Assembly: GCA_964462535.1 (NCBI GenBank)
Contig: CAYWXV010000032.1
Coordinates: 1-29,714 of the forward strand
DNA length: 29,714 nucleotides
Direction: 5' to 3'
Source of the DNA: CAYWXV01 sp964462535
GTDB taxonomy: Bacteria > Bacteroidota > Ignavibacteria > OLB7
In this document: positions 18,901 through 26,406 of the stretch, piece by piece
How positions within the stretch are numbered: the stretch's first letter is position 1
Layout of the letters: every line of letters begins with the position of its first letter
Position numbers and translations under genes: made by a program
Notes under the pieces: generated by a model
The model's input: the letters and a program-made list of their open reading frames with translations, nothing else
Databases searched by the model: none
Told to the model about the DNA's origin: nothing

Positions 18901-19380
18901 CGAATCGCGGACGTCTTGTTGGAGATAATAGCGGATGCATCCAGCGGAGATGCAGCCGGACATGCGGAGATCGATCAACGCTCAATGCCCGAGTTTCTCT
19001 CGACGTGGATTCCGAACGACGATCTGAATCGTTGGGAGACACGGGCGCTGGAGAAAGCGCAAGCATGTACCATTCAGTCCATCGCAATCAGCGAGAAGGT
19101 GTCGAATCCGGATGCGGTGTTGGATGGGAGAATAGTTCTCGCTCGCATAGACGCAGCCCGGGGAAACGTCGACCAGGCAGTTGAACGACTTCGCGAAATG
19201 CGCGCGGAAATGCCGGACGAAGTATATGCGGTAGAGGTCGACTACTGGCTGTGGCGAATCGATGGTGCTGCAGACCCGTCGGCGATGCTTCGTGTATACG
19301 AACAGCTTTATGCTGAAGTACCGAACCACGAGTATCGGAAGCGAATCGACGAATTGAAACGGGCGATAGGGGGTTCATGA
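15967..19380 (+). CDS. P3: DUF4062-NACHT-TPR protein, subtype B, with heptad-repeat insertions
   Basis: A 1137-residue protein. The frame is open from 15877, but similarity to the other B-type members starts at MPDLRVFISS. The DUF4062 core is nearly the same as in P5 (RWGLTDEDVALGQVIRTCLE). Walker A is YAESGSGKSS (254-263) and Walker B is VIILDGLNQL (379-388). Between HEL (336-338) and Walker B there are 39 residues of low complexity where P5 has about 9; the DNA there is made of 7-base repeats. A second purine-rich heptad tract encodes the linker near 128-135. FFHDYLRRAVEKRYL lies at 573-587. Six exact 40-residue TPRs run at about 739-978, and the cap contains VDYWLWRID and YRKRIDEL. The stop overlaps the start of P4 (ATGA), so the two genes are translationally coupled. 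Confidence 0.92.
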   Translation: MPDLRVFISSTFRDLQEEREHLVKKIFPEIRALCRERGIIFTEVDLRWGLTDEDVALGQVIRTCLEEVDKCRPYFIGITGDRYGFVPTYLDIHKDPALLDLHPWIEDAALDGMSITEMEAHYAVIGRAEGGEGKGALETARFYFRRRRESLDDVHQENDEHSRLEAYQQRIRQSGAVIETFRDPASLGELIYDDLVKIIKRDFADARPPTPLQLERARHDAFSLSRRRAYIPNPTYLKRLNDHATSDDPPLVVYAESGSGKSSLFAYWADQYRRKNPGAHVIEHYVGIGATAADHYAVIRHVCMEIKERFGRDEEIPSENDKLEAVLGQWLGYADHELRKGEGGAFREEGGRRSVQSDINQVRASSSDSSLIPPPSSLVIILDGLNQLQGDALNLRWIPDIISPSIRLILSSTVEGTLVELTKRGWGRFGMQALMEAERETIVVRYLAEYHKSLNPEQIKRLATDYKCGHPLFLKTVLEELRLVSRHEDLDWKINSYLEVTGTEDLFQRVLERLEEDYNMRAVRDVMSLLCASRSGLDEQELSDLSRLARLKIATMMAGLDYHLVRKEGRLTFFHDYLRRAVEKRYLADENKKRSTHLGIAEYFQSVATTSIAADTAVSARVAGELCYQLHSGGAIDRLRDSLSSIPVFLALYNATTHYEVRSYWSEIREGVDVVQLYRRGLADWRTTDTETRSRGMHQIVLLLEKLGEWSGAIELARQRLASLNGSDLLSEEADSHLILGRMLFLHNDYDEAMVEFERALELYTTLNDRFGIGKVVGNMGVVYSRRGDYDRAMESYQLWERACEEAGDRPGMSAAIAHMGIVYSRRGEYDAAMELVEKSLRLSEAAGIIPDASDAIANMGVVYFYRGEYDRAIECYERHLRICESLGDRNGIASAIGNIGVVYDMRGEYDRAIACYERQLSVCEVLGNRTEAATAIGNMGIAYMSIGDYERALQMLFRAADEHGAVGHSEAEAAWLNRIADVLLEIIADASSGDAAGHAEIDQRSMPEFLSTWIPNDDLNRWETRALEKAQACTIQSIAISEKVSNPDAVLDGRIVLARIDAARGNVDQAVERLREMRAEMPDEVYAVEVDYWLWRIDGAADPSAMLRVYEQLYAEVPNHEYRKRIDELKRAIGGS
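16350..16370 (+). repeat. Purine-rich heptad tract inside P3 (linker 1)
   Basis: Three 7-base units (GGAAGGT, GGAGAGG, GGAAGGG) lie in frame at the junction between the DUF4062 core and the conserved ARFYFRR segment. They encode a Glu/Gly/Lys linker. GGAAGGT and GGAAGGG recur in the larger tract at 16982. Confidence 0.6.
16982..17098 (+). repeat. Two-armed heptad-repeat insertion inside P3, before Walker B
   Basis: The left arm (16982-17023) reads in 7-base steps GGAAGGG, GGAAGGT, GGAGCCT, TCAGAGA, GGAGGGA, GGAAGGC. The right arm (17071-17098) reads TCATCCC, TCATCCC, TCCGCCT, TCATCCC. The arms are roughly complementary in purine/pyrimidine sense, separated by about 47 bp. The insertion keeps the frame and adds about 30 residues relative to P5. 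Confidence 0.75.
18181..18900 (+). repeat. Six in-phase 120 bp TPR units inside P3
   Basis: Units start at 18181, 18301, 18421, 18541, 18661 and 18781, each 120 bp with no indel. The shared core is near GNMGVVYxxRGEYDRAI followed by ECYERxLxICExLGDR. Units 2 to 5 are the most alike, which suggests recent internal duplication. Confidence 0.85.
19366..19380 (+). promoter_or_regulatory. P3/P4 ATGA stop-start overlap with purine-rich ribosome site
   Basis: The TGA of P3 (19378-19380) overlaps the ATG of P4 (19377-19379). AGGGGG lies three bases before the ATG and can serve as a Shine-Dalgarno. P4 is the only array member with such a site, and the overlap implies coupled translation from a shared transcript. 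Confidence 0.7.
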
Positions 19381-22300
19381 ACAGATCGAACGAACTCCGC
19401 GTCTTCATCTCCTCCACGTTCCGCGATCTCCAGAACGAGCGCGAGCATCTCGTCAAGAAGATCTTCCCCGAGATTCGAGCACTGTGTCGTGAGCGGGGGA
19501 TCGCGTTCACGGAGATCGATCTTCGTTGGGGGTTGACTGATGAGCAAAGCGCTCTTGGTTCTGTAATAGGTACCTGCCTGGAGGAGATCGACCGGTGCCG
19601 CCCCTACTTCATTGGTATCGTCGGCAATCGATATGGGTGGGCTCCCGCGTTCCACGAAGTCGCCATGGACCCCAATCTCTTCGCGCGATATCCCTGGATC
19701 GAAGAGGCGGCACTGGAGGAGACCAGCATAACCGAAATGGAGTTCATCCATGGGCTCTTTCATGCCGGGTCGACGGATCATTCGCCGGGACAGACCGACG
19801 GGGAGAGTGTCTACTTCTATCGGAGGGAAGGCGAACATGCCGATATAGACGATCCGGAACGACTCCAACGGATGATCGATCGGGCCTCTTTCAGTGGGCA
19901 TCCGATGCGCTCGTACGATACCGCCGAGTCGTTGGGCCAGATGGTACGGGACGATCTGTTGAAGATCATTGAACGCTGCTGGCCCGATACCGAGCCACCT
20001 TCACCACTCGAAGTTGAGCAACGCGCTCACGCGGCCTTCTCGGCATCACGACGTCGGGCATACATCGTACAACCGGAGCACCTGAAGTTCTTCAATCGGT
20101 GGGTCGCGGCACGCGACACGCCACTGGTCATATCGGCGGAGTCGGGGCTTGGGAAGAGCTCGCTTGTTGCCTTTCTGGCGGAGCAGCATAAGAGGAGGAA
20201 TCCAAGCGCGTTCGTGATTGAGCACTACGTCGGCGCGTCGCAGTCGAGCGGGACGGCTGTGGCGGTGATTCGACACATCATCGAGGAGATCCGTTCGCGA
20301 TTCTCGATCACAGATGATGTTCCATCGAAGGGAGAGGAGTTGATTCAGCGTTTTCCCGGCTGGCTCTTCCGCGCGGAACGTCGGTGCGCCGAAGCCGGCA
20401 TCGACATGCTGATCGTGATCGATGCCGTCAACCAACTGGACGAAGCTGGTCCGCTGCTGGCCTGGTTGCCCTCACAGATTCCTGAGGGCATCCGGTTGAT
20501 CATCTCCACAACGTTGACCGATAGCCACGCACGATTGCAGGAACGGAACTGGACCGAACTTGAACTGCGGTCACTGTCCGACCAGCGGGTTCGAGCAAGC
20601 ATTATCGTTCGCTACCTGAGCGAGTTCCGGAAACACGTCTCCGCGCACCAGTTGGAACGAATTACCTCCGACGACAAAGCAAGTTCGCCGCTCTTCCTCC
20701 GTGTGGTTGCTGAAGAACTTCGATTGCACGGTGACCATGAAACGCTCGATCAGGCCATCGAGCACGTGCGGGTGGCAACAGATCTTGAAGATGTCTTTCA
20801 GCGAGTATTGGAGAGGCTGGAGGAGGATTTTGGTCGAGAGTTGATTGAGTCCATTCTATCTCTCCTCTGGGCATCCCGTGGTGGGCTGAGCGAGACAGAA
20901 CTATTGGAGACGAGTGGCGCGCGGAGGCTTGATCTGTCCCGCATCCTGTTCGCCCTCGACTTCCATCTTATTCAACAAAACGGCCTGCTCGGCTTCTTCC
21001 ACGACTATCTGCGGCAGGCGGTCGAGCGCCGATACCTCTCTGATACTGAGCGTCTGCGTCACACGCGAAAAAGTCTGGCTCGCTACTTCGAGACACAGAC
21101 TGTCTCCATCCGCGTTGCGACAGAGTTATTCTCGCAGTACAGCGCGCTTACGGATGATAGCAGTCTCGCCCGTTTTGCCGCGTGTCCACAGGTTATATCT
21201 CTCTGGGAGGTGGGCGAGGGGCAATGGGAACTACTGTCAACGTGGGCAAGGCTTATTGCGCGGGGATATGATCCGGAACAATTATGCCGAGAGAGTATTG
21301 AAGCATGGAGTGGGGATGCGAGCCCGTCCGAGCTTGCGGATGTTCTGTTCAAGACGGGGCGTCTGCTCAAGTCGATGGGTAGATTGGACTACGCTATCGA
21401 GGTGTTTGAGAGACTCGTCGTGCTCGGGCAACAGCATGGGGATGACACGTGGGAGCTCCGCGGGGAGTTCACTGTCGGACAAGCATTTGCCAATCGGGCC
21501 GAGTACGCCCGGGGCATGGAGCATCTCATGCGTGCGCATGACGTGGCTGAGAGGGCGGGGGATCGAAGGGCGGCCGCGTTGTCTATCGGCTCAATGGGAA
21601 CGATTCATTTCTATCAGGGTCGGAACGACGAGGCCATGCACTGCTTCCAACAGCAGGCCGATATCTGTACTGAGCTCGGTCTGGAAGGGTCAGCGGCGAG
21701 TGCTTACGGCAATTTGGGAAACACCTATGCGAGCAGCGGTCGATATGATGAGGCATTGGAATGCTACGAGCGCTATCGAACCGTCAGCGAACGATATGGA
21801 AATCTTGCCGGCGTTGCCAACGCGGTTGGAAACATTGGCGGCGTGCAAATGCGCCTCGGACGGGTCGAGGATGGCATTGCCTCCTACAAACGAAGTATCG
21901 AAATCTGTGAATCCATTGGCGATCGCGCTGGTGTTACATATGCGTGCGGCAACATCAGCGACGCGCTATCTCAACTGGGTCGATTCGAGGAGGGGAGGGA
22001 GTTTTCGGAACGTCAGCATCGGCTTGGCACAGAGATGGGAGACCGACGCGCTGTCGCGATTGCAACGGCCCACATTGCCGAAGCTGACCGATACCACGGT
22101 CGCTACGCCGGTGCGCTGAAGGGTTATCTCTTCGCGCTCTCCGAGAATAAGGACCTGGGTGTACGATACTTCGTTGCTACGCTTGCCGGAGACATCGCCC
22201 ACACGCTTCTCCATACCCTCGACATGGAGGGGGATGATGTTGCCGAGATGAGGAGACTGCTTGGACTCTCCCCCGACGAGCCCTGGCGAGTTGCCGCGCT

Positions 22301-22673
22301 TCGAGTCGCGCGCGGCTACGCAGAGGAGGAGCAGAAGATCAGCGTCGAAGTATCCGGGCCCAGGCTCGCGTATGCGAGTCGCGTGACGCTGGCCCGCATC
22401 GACATGGAGGAGGGGAACATGGATCAAGCCATTGATCAACTCTTGCACATGCTCGACGAAACAGCCTCCAACGTGGACGGGATAATCGATGAGTCCTCGT
22501 TTCAGCAGGCAGAGATTCACTACTGGTTGTGGAAGTTTGGCGCACCTGATGCTCCACACCATCATCGAACCTCGCTGGCTTGGTTTTCGAACGCGGCGGA
22601 GAGTGTTGGTAGTGTTCGGTTCCGCAGGCGATTGGCCGACCTTCAACAACACACCCCTGATGGATCGCCCTGA
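19377..22673 (+). CDS. P4: DUF4062-NACHT-TPR protein, subtype A
   Basis: A 1098-residue protein. DUF4062 runs from ELRVFISSTFRDLQNEREH (6-24) through IDLRWGLTDEQSALG (47-61), CRPYFIGIVGNRYGW (74-88) and SITEMEFIHGLFHAGS (117-132). The P-loop is SAESGLGKSS (253-262) and Walker B MLIVIDAVNQL (344-354). The A-type signature IEHYVGASQSSGT follows the P-loop. The arm region ends with FFHDYLRQAVERRYL. TPRs are present (GNLGNTYASSGRYDEALECY and others) but vary more than in P1. The cap has IHYWLWKFG and a diverged RRRLADL. The first half is very close to P6 at DNA level. The last codons and the stop lie inside a stem-loop repeat, so the C-terminal tail DGSP is encoded by the repeat. Confidence 0.92.
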   Translation: MNRSNELRVFISSTFRDLQNEREHLVKKIFPEIRALCRERGIAFTEIDLRWGLTDEQSALGSVIGTCLEEIDRCRPYFIGIVGNRYGWAPAFHEVAMDPNLFARYPWIEEAALEETSITEMEFIHGLFHAGSTDHSPGQTDGESVYFYRREGEHADIDDPERLQRMIDRASFSGHPMRSYDTAESLGQMVRDDLLKIIERCWPDTEPPSPLEVEQRAHAAFSASRRRAYIVQPEHLKFFNRWVAARDTPLVISAESGLGKSSLVAFLAEQHKRRNPSAFVIEHYVGASQSSGTAVAVIRHIIEEIRSRFSITDDVPSKGEELIQRFPGWLFRAERRCAEAGIDMLIVIDAVNQLDEAGPLLAWLPSQIPEGIRLIISTTLTDSHARLQERNWTELELRSLSDQRVRASIIVRYLSEFRKHVSAHQLERITSDDKASSPLFLRVVAEELRLHGDHETLDQAIEHVRVATDLEDVFQRVLERLEEDFGRELIESILSLLWASRGGLSETELLETSGARRLDLSRILFALDFHLIQQNGLLGFFHDYLRQAVERRYLSDTERLRHTRKSLARYFETQTVSIRVATELFSQYSALTDDSSLARFAACPQVISLWEVGEGQWELLSTWARLIARGYDPEQLCRESIEAWSGDASPSELADVLFKTGRLLKSMGRLDYAIEVFERLVVLGQQHGDDTWELRGEFTVGQAFANRAEYARGMEHLMRAHDVAERAGDRRAAALSIGSMGTIHFYQGRNDEAMHCFQQQADICTELGLEGSAASAYGNLGNTYASSGRYDEALECYERYRTVSERYGNLAGVANAVGNIGGVQMRLGRVEDGIASYKRSIEICESIGDRAGVTYACGNISDALSQLGRFEEGREFSERQHRLGTEMGDRRAVAIATAHIAEADRYHGRYAGALKGYLFALSENKDLGVRYFVATLAGDIAHTLLHTLDMEGDDVAEMRRLLGLSPDEPWRVAALRVARGYAEEEQKISVEVSGPRLAYASRVTLARIDMEEGNMDQAIDQLLHMLDETASNVDGIIDESSFQQAEIHYWLWKFGAPDAPHHHRTSLAWFSNAAESVGSVRFRRRLADLQQHTPDGSP

Positions 22674-22706
22674 ACGGGCGATCCATCGGTCCCCTCTCCA
22701 GAGGGG
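22657..22706 (+). repeat. Stem-loop repeat, copy 2 (after P4)
   Basis: A perfect 12 bp stem, GATGGATCGCCC (22659-22670) with GGGCGATCCATC (22676-22687), around loop TGAAC; a G-U and a C-G pair extend it. The stop codon of P4 is the loop TGA. A second hairpin follows: CCCCTC (22691-22696), loop TCCA, GAGGGG (22701-22706). The flanks CACCCCTGAT and ATCGGTCCCCT are shared with copy 3. Several stem bases differ from copy 3 on both sides, so the pairing is conserved. Confidence 0.8.
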
Positions 22707-22742
22707 ATTGGTCACTGCTCCTATGCCTCGGGTCGAAGCCCG

Positions 22743-22777
22743 CTTCCCCACTCCCCATTCCCCATTCCCCAATCCCT
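22743..22777 (+). repeat. C-rich heptad tract directly upstream of P5, quadruplex-capable on the other strand
   Basis: Five 7-base units (CTTCCCC, ACTCCCC, ATTCCCC, ATTCCCC, AATCCCT) end three bases before the P5 start codon. The complementary strand has four GGGG runs and one GGG run with three-base loops, the classic G-quadruplex pattern. No Shine-Dalgarno is present. Confidence 0.75.
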
Positions 22778-22780
22778 ATC

Positions 22781-25700
22781 ATGCCCGATCTCCGCGTCTT
22801 CATCTCATCAACCTTCCGCGATCTCCAGGACGAACGTGAGCATCTCGTCAAGAAGATCTTCCCTGAGATCCGGGCGATCTGTCGCGAGAAGGGCATACGT
22901 TTTACAGAGGTTGATCTTCGGTGGGGATTGACCGACGAAGATGTCGCGCTCGGTCAGGTCATTCGCACATGTCTGGAGGAAGTGGACAAGTGCAGACCAT
23001 ATTTCATCGGAATAACCGGCGATAGATATGGATACATCCCAACGTACATCGACATACAGAAGGATCCCCTGCTGATGGAACGCCACGATTGGATTGAGGA
23101 GGCTGCAATCCGAGAGATGTCGATTTCTGAGATGGAAGCGGAATACGCAGTGCTGGGTAACACCACAACCCACTCGGCCCGAAGCGCCACCTCTCTCGTT
23201 GCGCCAGAATCAACAACCGTCGGGGGGGAACACGAGCGCGCGCGGTTCTACTTCCGCCGGACTCGCGCAACGCTGGAGGATATGGAGCATGATGAGGAGC
23301 GTGTACGGTTGGATGCGTATCAGAGGCGCATTCGCGCAAGCGGTGTTGCCGTCGAGGAATTCCGTGACGCTGTGTCCCTTGGTGAAATGGTCTACGACCA
23401 CCTGATTGAGATCATCAAGCGCGACTTCGCCGACGTCGAACCACCCTCCACGCTGGAGGAAGAACGTATGCGGCACGAGGCCTTCGCGCTCAGCCGCCGC
23501 CGTGCATACATCGCCAATCCGAAATACATCAAGCGACTTGGCGACCACGTCGCTTCGGTCGATCCCCCACTTGTGGTCTACGCCGAATCCGGATCCGGCA
23601 AGAGTTCTCTGTTCGCCTATTGGGCGGACCAGTACCGACGCAGAAACCCCGACGCATTTGTCATAGAACACTACGTCGGGATCGGGGCCGCTGCAACGGA
23701 TCACTATGCTGTCATTCGACACATCTGTCTGGAAATCAAGGAGCGGTTTGGCAGAGAGGAGGAGGTGCCGTCGGATCCAGATGCGTTGGAGACTGCTCTG
23801 GGTCAATGGTTCGGCTACGCCAATCACGAATTGGGCCGTGACGGCTCGCAACAGTCGTCAATGATCATCCTTCTCGACGGGTTGAATCAGTTGCAGGGGG
23901 AGGCTCGTGCGTTGAAGTGGATTCCGGACGTGATTACACCGCGCATTCGTCTTTTGCTGAGTTCGACAGTGGAAGCGACACTCGTGGAAATCCGGAGTCG
24001 TGGTTGGGGTGAGTTCGGCATGCAGCCACTGAAAGAGGATGAGAGGGAGGGAGTCGTCGTGCGGTACCTGGCGGAATTTCACAAGTCACTCAGCGCCGAG
24101 CAGATACGATCGATTGCCACCGACTACAAATGTGGACACCCCCTGTTCCTGAAGACACTACTTGAAGAGCTACGTCTTGTAGGTCGCCACGAAGACCTGC
24201 AGCTACTCATCGACGACTATCTGAGCGCTACGGGAACGGAGGATCTCTTCCAGAAGATGCTGTCCAGGATCGAGGAGGACCACGGCGCCCGCGCCGTACG
24301 TGACGTCCTCTCCCTGATGTGGGGGAGTCGTACCGGACTGGATGAGACGGAACTGAGCGACATCACCGCGCTTTCGCGATTGAAGCTAGCAACCATGCTT
24401 GCCGGATTCGACTATCACATCGTTCGCAAGGAGGGACGCCTGACCTTCTTCCACGACTACCTCCGTCGTGCCATTTCGCAACGCTATGCAGCCGATGAGC
24501 GAAGTCGAAACCGAATTCACCAACGACTTGCATCCTTTTTTGAATCCCAGGTTCCAACGGAGCGGAGCACGCTGGAGCGTCTTTCGCACTATGAGCAATC
24601 GGGTGACTATGCATCGATGCTCCAGTTGCTGGAGAATCCGACGCTCCTTCAACTCATGTACAAGTCGCGCAGCCCAGATTCGATCTACGTCTGCTGGGCC
24701 CGATTGCGGGAGATGGGTCACGATCCTGAAACCGTCTACAGAGAGAGCATAGAGCGCTATTCAATTGACGCGGACGTCAAGCAGCAAATCGAAGCGTTGC
24801 GCAACGTCTCACACCTGCTCGGCGCGCTTGGACACAACAGAGCCGCAATAGAGATGAACAAGCGGATGCTTGATCTTGCAACTGAAGAGGACCCATCGTT
24901 CGTCGCCTCTGCCGAGTGCGGACTCGGTCTGCAGCTCACCAAGGTCGGCGACATGAGTGAGGCGCTCGAACACCTGCAGCGGGCACTCCAGTTGTACAAA
25001 CAGAGCAATCATTCAGAGGGGATTTGCCGATCACTCCTCCCAATAGGTAGCGTGTATCTGCACCGCGGGGACTACGAGCGCGCAATGGAATACTTCGAGG
25101 AGTCGCTCGCTATCGCGCGGCAGTTCAAGATTCAGTGGGTGACTACCGCCTGTATTCTAAGTATTGGAGTCGTGAACGCGCACCGGGGTGAACTCGACGC
25201 TGCCCTGGAGTGCTTCGTTCAAGCACTATCCGCAAGCGAGCAGACTGGCAATCGCTTCATGATGTCGAACACGCTGTCCAACATCGCCAACATCCATGAC
25301 CGCCGAGGTGACTATGACCGGTCGATTGAGGCTAATGAGCGTTCACTGTCGATTGCGCGCGAATTGGGAGACAGGACCAACGTTGGTATGAGACTGGCGA
25401 ATATTGGAATAGTACTGGTGAACCTGGGGGATTGTCAACGAGCATTGGAGTGCTTCGAGCAGGCACTGACCCTCGCGGAGGTGAGCGACGACAGGGTGGG
25501 AATCTGTTTTGCGCTCACCAACACCGCCGAGGCGCAATCAGGTCTCGGCAATTTCGAAGAGGGGTTGAAGTCGCTTGAGCGCTGCCGTCGCGAAATCCAG
25601 GATCTTGACAATCCCATTTCGAAACTGGATGTTCTCCTGGCATCGACGCTACTCTATCTCGCGATTCAGCAGCTGAACGACATGCCACGCTACCTGACCA

Positions 25701-26122
25701 ACTACGTTCGTGACGCAACCAGTGAGACGTGGCAAGAGATACTCCTTCGCGAAGCCCGCCGAAACGCCATCGAGTGCCGCGATTTGTCTACTGCACTAGA
25801 GGATATGACGATCGGGCTCAAAGCACGCTTTGAACTCGTTCGAATGGACATAATCGAACATGATTTTGATGGTGCGCGCGAACAGGTCGGGAGTATTGAC
25901 GCACTACTCGCCGCAGCACAAAACCCTCAGTATCGTCAACGCGAGTCTGCGGAATCACTCTATTGGCACTGGGTCATAGAATCGACCGATCCAAATTGCA
26001 CCGACACGGCTGCGCAAGAACGCGCCAGGGTGAAGGCTCTCGAGGCATTCAAAGCCCTTGTGTCCCATTCGCAGAACTATGTGTGCAGGCAACGTATTGA
26101 AGAGCTGGAAGCCGCGGGATAG
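22781..26122 (+). CDS. P5: DUF4062-NACHT-TPR protein, subtype B
   Basis: A 1113-residue protein. The DUF4062 module starts at Met1 (MPDLRVFISSTFRDLQDERE) with VDLRWGLTDEDVALG (44-58) and CRPYFIGITGDRYGY (71-85). Residues 126-150 form a Ser/Thr-rich linker of the type that varies among B members. Walker A is YAESGSGKSS (267-276) and Walker B MIILLDGLNQL (361-371). The B-type motifs HYVGIGAAATDHYAVIRH and GTEDLFQKMLSRIEEDHG follow. The arm motif has a variant end (FFHDYLRRAISQRYA). TPR units such as LPIGSVYLHRGDYERAMEYF and ANIGIVLVNLGDCQRALECF fill the second half. The cap is partly diverged (ESLYWHWVIES) but keeps RQRIEEL near the C-terminus. The gene opens right after the C-rich heptad tract. 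Confidence 0.92.
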   Translation: MPDLRVFISSTFRDLQDEREHLVKKIFPEIRAICREKGIRFTEVDLRWGLTDEDVALGQVIRTCLEEVDKCRPYFIGITGDRYGYIPTYIDIQKDPLLMERHDWIEEAAIREMSISEMEAEYAVLGNTTTHSARSATSLVAPESTTVGGEHERARFYFRRTRATLEDMEHDEERVRLDAYQRRIRASGVAVEEFRDAVSLGEMVYDHLIEIIKRDFADVEPPSTLEEERMRHEAFALSRRRAYIANPKYIKRLGDHVASVDPPLVVYAESGSGKSSLFAYWADQYRRRNPDAFVIEHYVGIGAAATDHYAVIRHICLEIKERFGREEEVPSDPDALETALGQWFGYANHELGRDGSQQSSMIILLDGLNQLQGEARALKWIPDVITPRIRLLLSSTVEATLVEIRSRGWGEFGMQPLKEDEREGVVVRYLAEFHKSLSAEQIRSIATDYKCGHPLFLKTLLEELRLVGRHEDLQLLIDDYLSATGTEDLFQKMLSRIEEDHGARAVRDVLSLMWGSRTGLDETELSDITALSRLKLATMLAGFDYHIVRKEGRLTFFHDYLRRAISQRYAADERSRNRIHQRLASFFESQVPTERSTLERLSHYEQSGDYASMLQLLENPTLLQLMYKSRSPDSIYVCWARLREMGHDPETVYRESIERYSIDADVKQQIEALRNVSHLLGALGHNRAAIEMNKRMLDLATEEDPSFVASAECGLGLQLTKVGDMSEALEHLQRALQLYKQSNHSEGICRSLLPIGSVYLHRGDYERAMEYFEESLAIARQFKIQWVTTACILSIGVVNAHRGELDAALECFVQALSASEQTGNRFMMSNTLSNIANIHDRRGDYDRSIEANERSLSIARELGDRTNVGMRLANIGIVLVNLGDCQRALECFEQALTLAEVSDDRVGICFALTNTAEAQSGLGNFEEGLKSLERCRREIQDLDNPISKLDVLLASTLLYLAIQQLNDMPRYLTNYVRDATSETWQEILLREARRNAIECRDLSTALEDMTIGLKARFELVRMDIIEHDFDGAREQVGSIDALLAAAQNPQYRQRESAESLYWHWVIESTDPNCTDTAAQERARVKALEAFKALVSHSQNYVCRQRIEELEAAG

Positions 26123-26129
26123 ACGACGC

Positions 26130-26305
26130 TGGATTGCCCCACCGACGCCGGACTTCGATCGAGTTAGACGCTTGGCGCGATGTGTGGCTGGATGTCCCCG
26201 CAGCAGAACGTTGGGCCGAGGTAGATGCTGCGCGTCGGACATGGTTGGATGTCCCCCCTAGCGGATGCTAGGTGCGTCGCGTCGGACACGATTAGATTTC
26301 CCCCG
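26130..26305 (+). repeat. Degenerate direct repeats between P5 and P6
   Basis: Four related motifs lie at 26130, 26189, 26246 and 26293: TGGATTGCCCC, TGGATGTCCCC, TGGATGTCCCC and TAGATTTCCCC. The last two are each preceded by GTCGGACA (from 26234 and 26281). Spacing falls from 59 to 57 to 47 bp. No protein or RNA family is recognised here, and the whole P5-P6 gap (26123-26406) has no convincing gene. Confidence 0.55.
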
Positions 26306-26381
26306 CCGCCGAAGTGGGCCACAACGGATGCGTCGTTCTCCGATTAGCGGTCACCAATCACATCGTTCATCCATCCCCCCG

Positions 26382-26406
26382 ATTCCCCAATCCCCAGTCC
26401 CCAGTC
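26382..26406 (+). repeat. C-rich heptad tract directly upstream of P6, quadruplex-capable on the other strand
   Basis: Units ATTCCCC, AATCCCC, AGTCCCC and AGTC run up to the P6 start codon. With the CCCCCC at 26375-26380, the complementary strand has four G-runs separated by three or four bases. The tract resembles that before P5. Confidence 0.7.

Noticed and set aside
20914..22119. Plus-strand open frame (401 codons) in another frame of P4
   Set aside because: It overlaps P4, is rich in Arg and Ser as expected of an out-of-frame translation, and has no homologous frame in P6.
22657..22706. Stem-loop after P4 as a Rho-independent terminator
   Set aside because: The stem is strong but no U-tract follows either hairpin. 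It may still stop or protect transcripts, but the standard signature is missing.
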